From NCBI GenBank assembly GCA_028277745.1, contig JANQFR010000079.1:62001-126000 (forward strand): 64,000 bases of DNA, given 5' to 3'. How positions within the stretch are numbered: position 1 is the first letter of the stretch; every line of letters starts with the position of its first letter. A program made the position numbers and the translations under genes. This stretch comes from Phycisphaeraceae bacterium (GTDB lineage: Bacteria; Planctomycetota; Phycisphaerae; Phycisphaerales; Phycisphaeraceae). This document shows, piece by piece, positions 43,809-53,804 of the stretch. A model generated the notes under the pieces. It was not told the DNA's origin, ran no database searches, and was given only the letters and a program-made list of their open reading frames with translations.

Positions 43809-45266
43809 ATGGGACAGGCGCCGCATCAGGACCAGGAGCGGGCGCGGGTGTGGTGGCTGATCGCCCCACTGCTGCTGACGGGCGCGGCGGTCACGGGGGT
43901 GATCGTGCTGTCGATGTTGGGTCGACCCCCGGCGCAGGTTCCGGTCCCGGCGCCGGCGGCCGACCGTCTGTTCGAGTACGCGGAGTTCCGCGTCAGCGAA
44001 GCGCTGCACGACATGGGCGAGCCTGTGCCGACGTGGGCGTTGACCCGGCCGCCGACGCGCGAAGCGGTCGCGCTGGGCCGGTCGCTGATCCACACCGGCA
44101 AAGCGCCCGGCGCGGCGGCCGACGCGCCACGCCAGTCGCCCTACTTCACCTGCATCGACTGCCACAACGTGACGCGCGAAGACCCGGTCCTCGCCGAATC
44201 CAACCCCGCCGCCCGGCTCAGCTACCTCGCCCGCCGCAACGGCGCCCTGCTCCAGGGCTCCACGTTCTACGGCATGTACAACAAGACCGGTTGGTACAAC
44301 GGCTACTGGAAAAAGAAGTACGGCTCACTGGTGGACCAGGCGCAACACGACCTGCGGGCCGCGGTCCAGGTGTGCGCCCAGTATTGCTCGCAAGGCCGGC
44401 GGTTCACGGACGACGAGCTCGACGGAGTCATCGCGTACCTATGGCACAGGCAATACCGCGTGGGTGAGCTGTCGTTGAATGAAGACGGGTTCCGGCAGCT
44501 CGCCGCTGCGTTTGACCGGGCCGCGCCCGACCCGGCCGCGGCGGCGGTGATCCGGTCGGGCTACCTGCAGGTCACGCCGCAGACCAAGGGCGAGCCGCCG
44601 GCCGATCTTGAGAAGGGGTACGGGCTCGACGGCGACCCGAAGCGCGGCCGGCTCGTGTTCGACCTCTCGTGCCTGCACTGCCACAGCGGGGCGCCTGATG
44701 CCCCTGCTCCGTCGTTCGCGGACGCGCGCGCCGCGGCCAAGCGCATCATCGGCGACATCGGACAACGCAACGAAGACAACCTGTACATGATCCTCCGCAA
44801 CGGCACGGCGCAGCACCGGGCGTACATGCCCGAGTTCATGACGGAACGGCTGAGCGATCAACAGATCGCGGACCTGCGCCGCTACCTGGCGGAGTTGGCG
44901 GCCGGCGGCGGAACCCACGGGGATGACGCGCCCGGGACCGGGCCCGCGTTCACGCCGACGAACCCGCTGGACCGGGCGGTGACCGCGGTGTTCGAGAGCA
45001 AGTGCGTGATGTGCCACGACCACGCGCCCCGGGGCCCCGCTGCGGGGATCGGCTACCTGACCGACCTGCCGCGCCTGGCCCGCTCGCCGCTGGTCGAGCC
45101 GACGGGCGGCGCGTCCACGCTGGCGTCGGTGATTCAAAATAAAACGATGCCGCTACAACGCTGGAGCGGCATCGCGGGTCCGACCGGCATGAGCGAGGCC
45201 GATCGTCGCACGATTCTCGACTGGATCGCGCAGCGGGCGCCGGAGCTGGCCAAGCCCTCGCCTTGA
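43809..45266 (+). CDS. Membrane-anchored triheme cytochrome c
   Basis: A 485-residue cytochrome. One membrane anchor is at residues 15-36; the rest is periplasmic. Three heme sites CxxCH are visible: CIDCH (115-119), CLHCH (288-292) and CVMCH (399-403). The gaps between them are long, so it may consist of three cytochrome domains. Proline-rich linkers join them. It probably passes electrons in a respiratory or detoxifying chain, but no partner oxidase is nearby. ATG 43809 and the TTG at 43806 are both possible starts. It is divergent from the small gene at 43671. Confidence 0.85.
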   Translation: MGQAPHQDQERARVWWLIAPLLLTGAAVTGVIVLSMLGRPPAQVPVPAPAADRLFEYAEFRVSEALHDMGEPVPTWALTRPPTREAVALGRSLIHTGKAPGAAADAPRQSPYFTCIDCHNVTREDPVLAESNPAARLSYLARRNGALLQGSTFYGMYNKTGWYNGYWKKKYGSLVDQAQHDLRAAVQVCAQYCSQGRRFTDDELDGVIAYLWHRQYRVGELSLNEDGFRQLAAAFDRAAPDPAAAAVIRSGYLQVTPQTKGEPPADLEKGYGLDGDPKRGRLVFDLSCLHCHSGAPDAPAPSFADARAAAKRIIGDIGQRNEDNLYMILRNGTAQHRAYMPEFMTERLSDQQIADLRRYLAELAAGGGTHGDDAPGTGPAFTPTNPLDRAVTAVFESKCVMCHDHAPRGPAAGIGYLTDLPRLARSPLVEPTGGASTLASVIQNKTMPLQRWSGIAGPTGMSEADRRTILDWIAQRAPELAKPSP

Positions 45267-45941
45267 AGGGGCCGGGCGTAAAGAGAAAGCACAGGGGACC
45301 GGCTCGACGGCGTACCTTCAATGACCGTCGTCTCGGCGCCCCCTGTGCTCCCTGTGGTGAATCCCGGGGGGTTCTCGTCGGGCGGTTATCCGAACAACAT
45401 CCCGGGTCCAAGGCCTTTGCGGCGGCGGTGGGCGGCGGCGCGGCCACGGCCGGAACGCAAAACAGATGCAGCACCAATCTTGTTCTTCCTGAGAGTCAGG
45501 CCGACCCGAACCGCGGTGTCGGCTAACCCGTCACGCCATATGACGGATTACCGACCGATACGGCAAAACCGGCGGGTTGTTACAGCCGGCTCCGAGTCAT
45601 TCGAAGAGGCCGGGCGGTGGTGTTTGCAAGATGTCCGCAGGGAAAATGCCGACTGGCGGCCACGCGGCGGCGGCGTAAGATGATAAGAACCCAGACGAAA
45701 AAGAAAGCCGCCCGACCAGAGGTGAGCACGTCGTCTGGGCATCCAGGCCCGCGCCGTACGCCCCGTCGAAATGATGGGAAACCACGACGCGGGCTGCTTT
45801 GTGCGCAGGCCGGACAGTGCCTAAGATGTGTTGCCGTTTGGCCAGGGATGAGCAGCTGCTTATCGGTTAGGACGGAGCGTTCCGAGGGGCCGGGGGCCGG
45901 GGTTGAACGGACCCTCCCCCACCCCCTTGTTGAAGCCCGCT
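45267..45941. other. 675-base gap without a recognised gene
   Basis: The gap between the cytochrome gene and the small HTH gene holds no ORF I can support. It starts with an inverted repeat (AGCACAGGGG at 45288-45297 against CCCCTGTGCT at 45340-45349) related to the repeat at 15264, followed by TCCCTGTGGTGAA. The rest, including an AT-richer part at 45520-45720, shows no clear motif. Confidence 0.5.
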
Positions 45942-46181
45942 ATGACCGAAACCCGTCGTCTCGCCCGTAAGCTTGGAGTCACCGAGTCCACCATCCGAGC
46001 CCGCCGCTGCCGCGGCCAGCGCCTGGACGCCCCGCCGCAGATCCGGCTCACCCCCCGTCAGCAATACAACATCGCCCGGGCTGCCGGGACGACCGCCGAG
46101 GTGGCCGGGCGTTACGGGGTTTCGGTTTCGACCGTCAAACGCCTGCGTCGCCTCTACGGCTTGAGCCGCGCCGCGTCGTAG
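45942..46181 (+). CDS. Small helix-turn-helix protein, 79 residues
   Basis: A basic protein starting MTETRRLARKLGVTESTIRA, with two HTH-like units: residues 5-25 and residues 48-70 (TTAEVAGRYGVSVSTVKRLRR). This layout resembles Mor/Ner-like or transposase-type small DNA-binding proteins. A role as a transcription regulator is likely; its target is unknown. The preceding gap has no obvious promoter. It is followed by the candidate leader RNA at 46274. Confidence 0.6.
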   Translation: MTETRRLARKLGVTESTIRARRCRGQRLDAPPQIRLTPRQQYNIARAAGTTAEVAGRYGVSVSTVKRLRRLYGLSRAAS

Positions 46182-46242
46182 TCGGCCAGCTCCCCCAAAC
46201 CACTTTAAACCAGCTTTTTTCCTCCGATGGGCCCTTCCCCTC

Positions 46243-46270
46243 TTGACCTGAGGCCCGGCTTGGCTATCTT
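46243..46270 (+). promoter_or_regulatory. Strong sigma70-like promoter
   Basis: TTGACC (46243-46248) and TATCTT (46265-46270) are 16 bases apart. Transcription would begin near 46277, just at the 5' hairpin of the candidate leader RNA. Confidence 0.5.
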
Positions 46271-46320
46271 GGCACCGCTGAAGGCCAGCGGTTGGCCGAC
46301 GCACGGAGTCATGCACTCTC

Positions 46321-46422
46321 ATGCAGCACCCGATGATCCACAACCTGATCCAGGCATCGCCGCTCATGCTCAAAGTCCGTTGGACCCGCGTCTGCGGCGC
46401 CCCCTATGAGCCTCCGAGGTAA
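46321..46422 (+). CDS. Possible 33-residue small ORF inside the leader region
   Basis: ATG at 46321 reads MQHPMIHNLIQASPLMLKVR and then WTRVCGAPYEPPR to a TAA at 46422. A GGAG lies 12 bases before the ATG, which is long. The ORF ends 28 bases before the terminator. It could be a leader peptide or a coincidence. Confidence 0.25.
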   Translation: MQHPMIHNLIQASPLMLKVRWTRVCGAPYEPPR

Positions 46423-46450
46423 GTGTTGCATCCACCCGATGGACCCACCG

Positions 46451-46483
46451 AACCCCGAAGGCTCGCTCCTTCGGGGTTTTTTT
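46451..46483 (+). terminator. Rho-independent terminator
   Basis: ACCCCGAAGG (46452-46461 region) pairs with CCTTCGGGGT over a CTCGCT-type loop and is followed by seven T. A clear terminator or attenuator ahead of the gene at 46521. Confidence 0.85.
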
Positions 46484-46520
46484 AATGGGTCGATGGGGAA
46501 GGAATCGAAAGAGCATCACC

Positions 46521-46928
46521 GTGAACACACAACGCCTGATCAAGCCGTTTCAACAGATCGACGCCCGCGTCCGGGTGAGCCCGATGGCGGTGGGCCACGG
46601 CGCCCAGCCCGATGAGCCGGGCGTGCGGGTCACAGTCGCCCAGGACGCCCGGGGCTCGTTCATTGATATCCGTGCGGACTACCAGCGGGTCATGGACATC
46701 CACGTGCTCGATGTCGATGTGTCCGCCAGGCAACTGCTGCTGCGGGTGGAGGACTGGGGCATGAGGTTAACCGACTCGGGTGACGACCAGTCCCCGCTGT
46801 TCCTGGTCGGCCACGACGCGCTGTCGCTTTATGTCATGGCGTTGCCGCCGGCGTGCGGCGTCCAGACCGTCGAACAGGCCGGCGTGCTGCTCCAGCCCCA
46901 CGCCGCCCGCGACGCCCAACGCAACTGA
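46521..46928 (+). CDS. Hypothetical protein, 135 residues
   Basis: A soluble protein starting with GTG, reading MNTQRLIKPFQQIDARVRVS. Beta-rich pattern with VRVTVAQDARGSFIDIRAD and LLLRVEDWGMRLTDSG, no membrane segment or known family. The GTG was preferred over the ATG at 46485, which sits at the end of the terminator T-run and has no ribosome site, whereas GAAAGAG precedes the GTG by 7 bases. Its lack of an own promoter makes it dependent on read-through of the upstream terminator. Confidence 0.5.
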   Translation: MNTQRLIKPFQQIDARVRVSPMAVGHGAQPDEPGVRVTVAQDARGSFIDIRADYQRVMDIHVLDVDVSARQLLLRVEDWGMRLTDSGDDQSPLFLVGHDALSLYVMALPPACGVQTVEQAGVLLQPHAARDAQRN

Positions 46929-46950
46929 AGCTCTCGCTGGACCTTCGGGA

Positions 46951-46984
46951 GCCGTCGCCCCACTTCCGGATGCGGGGCGGCGGC
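46951..46984. repeat. GC-rich hairpin after the hypothetical gene
   Basis: GCCGTCGCCCC (46951-46961) pairs with GGGGCGGCGGC (46974-46984) with one G-T pair. It may end transcription; there is no T-run. Confidence 0.45.
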
Positions 46985-47166
46985 TTCATGGAGTCTAAAT
47001 CCCCGCAAACCCACCCCGTGACCGGCATGATCTGTAAAAACCCGGCAGCCGCCCCGGGCATTTTGGGGGGAAGACCTTAAACTGGAGTAGGGGGGCGGTG
47101 AATCTGAACGGCCGGGCGTGCGACACCTTCCCCTGTCTATCCCACGCACCCATGGGGAATCTGAGC

Positions 47167-48390
47167 ATGACCAACCCTTCCATCGCTGTCGACGACGGGC
47201 ACCCCCTTCTTGAACGCCTGACACCGCGGGAACGCGAAGTGCTCGAACTGGTCGGGCGCGGGCTAACCCTGCCCGAGATCGCCGAGCGGTTGTGCCGGAG
47301 TTTGAAAACCATCGAGAGCCACCGGCTCTCCCTCGGGCGGAAGCTTGAAGCGGGTAACCGCGTCGAACTCGCCCGGATCGCCATCGCCGCCGGTCTCGCG
47401 CCGCTCCAGGACCCCGACGCCGCCCCGCCCGACCCCGACGCCGGGGGCCGGCTCCGCGATCAGCTCGCGTCCGCCGACCCCGCCTGGCAGGCGCTGCAGC
47501 AACTTGAAGCCCTCACCCGCCATACCGCCGGCCCCGCCTATTTCCGCCAATTCGTCCAGCACGCCTGCCCCCTGCTCCAGGCCGACCTCGCCCTCGTCTG
47601 CGAGATCCTCGACGACGGCTTCCGGATCCTCGCCGCCTCGACCCCGCAATCCCTCATCGACTCCGGCCGCCTGCCCGCCTCGGTCGAGCCTTGCCGACAC
47701 GTCGCCGAAGACGGCTTCCTCCGCGTCGACCAAGGCTTCCAGGAGCGGTTCCCCGACCACCCGGCCCTGCGGTTCATCGACGCCCAGGGCTACGTCGGCA
47801 TCTGCCTCCACCGCGCCGACGGTCAGCCCACCGGGCTGATCAACCTGTTGTTCGAACGCCCTATCAACAGCGACGTGCAGCTCGAAGCCATCCTCCGCTT
47901 CATCGCCCCCCGCGCCGCGGCCGAGCTGGAACGCATCAATATCGCCGAGCAACTCCGTGAGACCCAGGAATCTCTCGAAGACACCGTCGCTCAGCGCACC
48001 CAGGAGCTTCAAGACGCCCTGCGCGAAGTCCGGGCCCGCGAGACCAAGTACCGCACCCTCGTCGAAACCATGTCCGACGGCCTGTGCGCGTTCGACCAGG
48101 ACTACCGCATCACCTACGTCAATCAGCGCCTTTGCGACATGCTCCACACCCTCCCCGATCACATGATCGGCCGGCTGCCGACCGACTTCATGCCCGAGGA
48201 GGACGCCGCCGAGTTCCTCGCCGCCGACGACCAACGCCAGCAGGGCACCCTTGGCCAATACCGCCTCCGCCTCAAACGCACCGACGGCTCCACGTTCCCG
48301 GTCATCATCTCGCCCCGCACCCTTTTCGACGAGCAAAGACGCTTCCGGGGCTCGTTCGGCGTCGTCACCGACCTCTCCCCACATCTCTGA
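47167..48390 (+). CDS. LuxR-type HTH regulator with GAF-like and PAS domains
   Basis: A 407-residue cytoplasmic regulator with unusual order. The LuxR-type HTH is at the N-terminus (residues 17-76, LTPREREVLELVGRGLTLPE and IESHRLSLGRKLEAGNR), not at the C-terminus as usual. A GAF-like sensory domain follows (about 95-240), then a coiled coil (245-295, QESLEDTVAQRTQELQDALR) and a C-terminal PAS domain (about 295-405, TLVETMSDGLCAFDQDYRIT). There is no kinase or receiver domain. The ATG at 47167 follows GGGGAATCTGAGC. Ligand unknown. Confidence 0.8.
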   Translation: MTNPSIAVDDGHPLLERLTPREREVLELVGRGLTLPEIAERLCRSLKTIESHRLSLGRKLEAGNRVELARIAIAAGLAPLQDPDAAPPDPDAGGRLRDQLASADPAWQALQQLEALTRHTAGPAYFRQFVQHACPLLQADLALVCEILDDGFRILAASTPQSLIDSGRLPASVEPCRHVAEDGFLRVDQGFQERFPDHPALRFIDAQGYVGICLHRADGQPTGLINLLFERPINSDVQLEAILRFIAPRAAAELERINIAEQLRETQESLEDTVAQRTQELQDALREVRARETKYRTLVETMSDGLCAFDQDYRITYVNQRLCDMLHTLPDHMIGRLPTDFMPEEDAAEFLAADDQRQQGTLGQYRLRLKRTDGSTFPVIISPRTLFDEQRRFRGSFGVVTDLSPHL

Positions 48391-48471
48391 AACCTGTTCA
48401 TCCACCATCGGAGAAGCCCGGGCCTCTACGGCATCAGCACGTTGGCCGCGGATCATGTAAGGTCGTGCGTC

Positions 48472-49260
48472 ATGGCCCGCGAAGCCGTCAGGCAACCCCT
48501 GAGCCCTTCGGTCCTGCAACGCATCGACGCGTGGCGGTCGGCGCCGGTCCTGGAAGACTGGCCCGCGGAGCCGCCCTATCGGCGGACCTTCACCCTGCTG
48601 GCTCAGCACGGCTGGGTGGACGGCAGCTTTCCGGTCGGCGTCCTCGAGCTGCAGCGCAGCGAAACCGACCGCCGGACCGGGCTGTTCGAGCTGTCCGTCC
48701 GGCAGAAACGGGCCGGGAATACCTTGCGGGAGCACCTGATTGACGCCACGCTGACCTGCCGGGAGGACGCGCTGGCGACGCCGGTCCGTTGGGAACTGGA
48801 GAGCCGGTTCACCGTCGCCCGGCAGCGTGAACTGCCCCGGCTGACCTACCGGGAAAGCGGCTGCCTGACGGACGGACGCCTGGAGGTGCGGATCGACGGG
48901 CGGCCCGCCCGGCGCGACGTCGGGCCCGCCTACACCTGCGACTGGAGTCTGCTGGACGCGGTCGGCCGCCTGCGCCAGGCGGCGATGACGCCGGTGTCGT
49001 TCGATGTCCTGCAGGACATGACGCTGGTCAAGCGCGGCCAGACGCTCACGTTCCGTGAAGACCGCAACGATCGCCTCGGGGACGCCAGCCCGCCGCTACG
49101 GTGTTTTGTTCAGCAGGGCCCGGGCAACCTCCCTTACGAGTACTGGGTCGATGACGAGGGCCGGCCGGCCTGCGTGGTCAACGCGTTCCACGCCTGGCTG
49201 CTCGACGATGAAGCGCCGCGCCGCTTCGACGACCAACTCATCCGGCTCGGCGCTCGTTGA
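48472..49260 (+). CDS. Hypothetical protein, 262 residues
   Basis: A soluble beta-rich protein starting MAREAVRQPLSPSVLQRIDA. I recognise no family; segments such as GVLELQRSETDRRTGLFELS and ELPRLTYRESGCLTDGRLEV alternate short strands. No signal peptide. It lies directly upstream of a sulfatase gene (23 bases apart), which may indicate joint use in sulfated-glycan metabolism, as in other planctomycete sulfatase neighbourhoods. AAGGTCGTGCGTC precedes the ATG at 48472. Confidence 0.6.
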   Translation: MAREAVRQPLSPSVLQRIDAWRSAPVLEDWPAEPPYRRTFTLLAQHGWVDGSFPVGVLELQRSETDRRTGLFELSVRQKRAGNTLREHLIDATLTCREDALATPVRWELESRFTVARQRELPRLTYRESGCLTDGRLEVRIDGRPARRDVGPAYTCDWSLLDAVGRLRQAAMTPVSFDVLQDMTLVKRGQTLTFREDRNDRLGDASPPLRCFVQQGPGNLPYEYWVDDEGRPACVVNAFHAWLLDDEAPRRFDDQLIRLGAR

Positions 49261-49282
49261 GCAACTCCCGCCTCCCACCGCC

Positions 49283-50587
49283 ATGACCGAACAACCCAAC
49301 ATCCTCTTCATCTACACGGATCAGCAGCACATCGATACGATCGCCGCCCTGGGCTGCCCGTATCTCCAAACGCCGGGCATGGATCGGCTGGTGCGGCAGG
49401 GGACGAGCTTCAGCCAGTCCTACTGCCCCAGCCCGCTCTGCGGGCCGTGCCGCGCCGCGGTGTACACCGGCCGCATGGCCAGCGAAGTCGGCGTGACGGA
49501 CAACGGCGCCCGCCCCGAGCCGGGCGTCCCGTTCATGGGCGAATGGCTACGCAAGCAAGCCGGGTACGAGACGGTCTACATGGGCAAGTGGCACGTGCCG
49601 CAATACTTCACGTCGAACGTGCCGGGCTTCGACGTGCTGTTTGGCGGCCGCGGTGGGCCCGGCGCCCTGTCTGACAACTCCTACACGTTCGCCGCCGACG
49701 CCTTCCTCCGCCAGTATGACGGGTCCAAGCCCTTCCTCATGGCCCTCAACTACATGCAGCCGCACGACATCTGCGAGTGGATGCGGCTCAACCAGGATCG
49801 CTTCGAGCGGCTGCCCTTTCCCGATCTGGAACACGAACTGCCCCCGTTGCCGGACAATTTCGACATCCCCGACCCCGAGCCCGCCCTGGTCCGGAAAGTG
49901 CGGGCCGGCAGCCCGAGCGTACAGGGCGGCTGGGACGAGCGACACTGGCGTTACTATCGATGGGCCTACCACCGCCACGTGGAGATGGTGGACGCCGAGA
50001 TCGGCCGCGTGCTCGACGCGCTGGACGCCTCGCCGCACCGTGAGAACACCCTGATCCTCTTCTCGTCCGACCACGGCGAAGGCTTGGCGCATCACCAGAT
50101 GACCCGCAAGTCGTTCCTGTATGAGGAAGCCGCGAAGGTCCCGTTGATCGTCAGCTGGCCGGGGCGCCTGCCGCAGGACGTCCGAGACGACCATACGCTG
50201 GTGACCGGCGTCGACCTGGTTCCGACCATGTGCGATTTCGCGGGCATCGACCCGCCGCCCAAGGCCCGGGGCCTGAGCCTGCGCCCCTTGCTCGAAAACG
50301 GCCAGGCCCTCGCCCGGACATTCGTGACATCCGAGATCGCGGACAACCGCGGCCAGATGCTCAGGTCGTCGAGATACAAATACATCGCTTACCTCGACGA
50401 CCCGACCGAACAGCTCTTCGACCTGAAGGATGACCCCGGCGAAACCCGCAACCTGGCCGGGGACGCCGCCTGCGCGTCTGTTCTACAGGACCACCGGGAC
50501 ATGCATCGGCAGTGGGTCGGCTCCCTGGAAGTCTCCCCGCGCGTCGCCCACCGCTGGTACGAGAGCCGCGCCCAGGCTGTCGGATAA
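49283..50587 (+). CDS. Sulfatase (formylglycine-type)
   Basis: An alkaline-phosphatase-fold sulfatase of 434 residues that would remove sulfate esters from glycans or lipids. The N-terminal NILFIYTDQQHIDTIAALGC supplies metal ligands. The activation motif is SPLCGPCRAAVYTGR (residues 50-64), in the C-x-P-x-R form, where Cys53 would become formylglycine; the residue before Arg is Cys instead of the usual Ser or Ala. Later, LILFSSDHGEGLAHHQ holds further metal ligands. No signal peptide is seen, so the enzyme may be cytoplasmic or use a non-classical route. No activating enzyme gene is in view. Confidence 0.87.
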   Translation: MTEQPNILFIYTDQQHIDTIAALGCPYLQTPGMDRLVRQGTSFSQSYCPSPLCGPCRAAVYTGRMASEVGVTDNGARPEPGVPFMGEWLRKQAGYETVYMGKWHVPQYFTSNVPGFDVLFGGRGGPGALSDNSYTFAADAFLRQYDGSKPFLMALNYMQPHDICEWMRLNQDRFERLPFPDLEHELPPLPDNFDIPDPEPALVRKVRAGSPSVQGGWDERHWRYYRWAYHRHVEMVDAEIGRVLDALDASPHRENTLILFSSDHGEGLAHHQMTRKSFLYEEAAKVPLIVSWPGRLPQDVRDDHTLVTGVDLVPTMCDFAGIDPPPKARGLSLRPLLENGQALARTFVTSEIADNRGQMLRSSRYKYIAYLDDPTEQLFDLKDDPGETRNLAGDAACASVLQDHRDMHRQWVGSLEVSPRVAHRWYESRAQAVG

Positions 50588-50607
50588 ACCGCTCAGCAAC
50601 AGCGCGT

Positions 50608-51705
50608 TCACGCCCGGGCGGCGTCTTCCATCTTGAGCACCTGGTCGTCGGCGTGGTACGACGAACGCACCAGCGGGCCCGACTCGCAGTGGCGGAAGCC
50701 GATCGCCTCGGCCTGCTGCTTGTACTCCACGAACTGCGCGGGGGTGACCCAGTGCGAGATCGGCAGGTGGTTGCGCGTCGGCTGGAGGTACTGGCCGATG
50801 GTGAGGATGTCGCACGTCTCGTGGACGCCCGGGTACGTCGCGTTGGGGTGGGACCGCTCTGCGATCCGCGGCGCGGCGTCCGGGGCGGCGGCGGGTTGCT
50901 GGTAGGTCAGCGGGGACGCGGGATCGGGGTGAGCGAACGGGTCGCGATTGGTCGCGGGGTCGTCGCGGGACACGCCGTCGACGCGCACGCCGTCGGCGAC
51001 GTCGCGCATCAACTCGATGACTTCTTCCTCGCGCTCGCCGATGCCGACCATGATGCCGGTCTTGACGGTCAGGCCCTGGGCCTTGGCGCGTCGGAGCAAT
51101 TCGATGCTGCGGTCGTACTTGGCCTGCGGGCGCACCGCGGGGTAGAGCCGCTTGACGGTTTCCATGTTGTGGTTGAGGATCTCGGGGCGTTCATCGAGGA
51201 CGAGCTGCAGCGCGTCCCAGTCGCCCTCGAAGTCGGGGATGAGGACCTCGATGTTCGTGCCGGGCGACTGGCGGCGGATCTGCCGGATGGTCTGGGCCCA
51301 GATGGCGGCCCCGCCGTCGGGCAGCTCGTCACGGTTGACGGAGGTGATGACGATGTGCTTGAGCCGCATGATGGCGGCGGCCTCGCCGACGCGGCGGGGC
51401 TCATCGGCGTCGTACTCGGGGGGTCGGCCGGTCTTGATGTGGCAGAAGCCGCAGGAGCGGGTGCAGACGTCGCCGAGGATCATCATCGTCGCGGTGCCGC
51501 GCTCCCAGCACTCGCCCATGTTCGGGCACATGGCCGACTCGCAGACGGTGTGCAGGCGGTGCTTGTCGACCAGGGCCCGGGTGTCGCGGAACCCCGGGCC
51601 AGCGGGCAGTTTGGCGCGCAGCCAGTCCGGCTTGCGGCGGCGGATGAAGGCCCCGCCGTCGACCGCGTTGTCCAGCACCATGTCAGAGAGATTAATCGGC
51701 TTCAC
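50608..51705 (-). CDS. lipA: Lipoyl synthase with internal insertion
   Basis: A radical-SAM enzyme that inserts two sulfurs into octanoyl groups on 2-oxoacid dehydrogenases. Auxiliary-cluster cysteines Cys55, Cys60, Cys66 (in [14 protein letters not shown]) and radical-SAM cysteines Cys81, Cys85, Cys88 (CTRSCGFC) are intact, as are [12 protein letters not shown] and [13 protein letters not shown]. The final RSSYHA serine is present. The protein has 365 residues, longer than the usual 300-325: a Pro/Asp-rich piece of about 55 residues (about 241-297) stands before [13 protein letters not shown]. The start is GTG at 51705. It is downstream of rpoD on the same strand. Confidence 0.93.
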   Translation of the reverse strand: MKPINLSDMVLDNAVDGGAFIRRRKPDWLRAKLPAGPGFRDTRALVDKHRLHTVCESAMCPNMGECWERGTATMMILGDVCTRSCGFCHIKTGRPPEYDADEPRRVGEAAAIMRLKHIVITSVNRDELPDGGAAIWAQTIRQIRRQSPGTNIEVLIPDFEGDWDALQLVLDERPEILNHNMETVKRLYPAVRPQAKYDRSIELLRRAKAQGLTVKTGIMVGIGEREEEVIELMRDVADGVRVDGVSRDDPATNRDPFAHPDPASPLTYQQPAAAPDAAPRIAERSHPNATYPGVHETCDILTIGQYLQPTRNHLPISHWVTPAQFVEYKQQAEAIGFRHCESGPLVRSSYHADDQVLKMEDAARA

Positions 51706-51792
51706 GCTGGAAGTTTATCGGCGACGCGGCCCGGGTCCAGTCTGACAGCGCGGGGCGTGGCCCGCCGCGGATCAGGCCCCGTCACCCGGAGG

Positions 51793-53607
<1,815 letters not shown>

Positions 53608-53804
53608 GTCTAAGCCTCGCTTCCAAACCTGTCCGCAGCCACCGGGGGGCCGATTTGAAGGCCGCCGGACCACGGATCTTTTCCCTATAGGCCGCGTTTT
53701 CCGTCCCGCGGCCGTCTGTGTCGTCTCTGCTCCCGCCGATCCCCGGCGGGCGCCCGCGTCGGACGGGCTCATCTTCTCCTGCCTCGGGCTCTCGCCCTAC
53801 TCAT

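Larger units (their letters stand above)
46274..46483 (+). ncRNA. Candidate structured leader RNA or small RNA
   Basis: A promoter (46243-46270) is followed by an immediate hairpin (ACCGCTG-AAGGC-CAGCGGT, 46274-46292), about 150 bases of unassigned sequence and a classical terminator (46451-46483), giving a transcript of about 205 bases. The terminator stands 37 bases before the start of the hypothetical gene at 46521, so an attenuator or riboswitch is possible. I compared it by eye with 6S, SRP and GEMM RNAs and found no convincing match. Confidence 0.4.

Noticed and set aside
46274-46483. Known small RNA (6S, SRP RNA, tmRNA) or GEMM riboswitch
   Set aside because: By eye none of the conserved elements of these RNAs is in place; left as an unassigned candidate.
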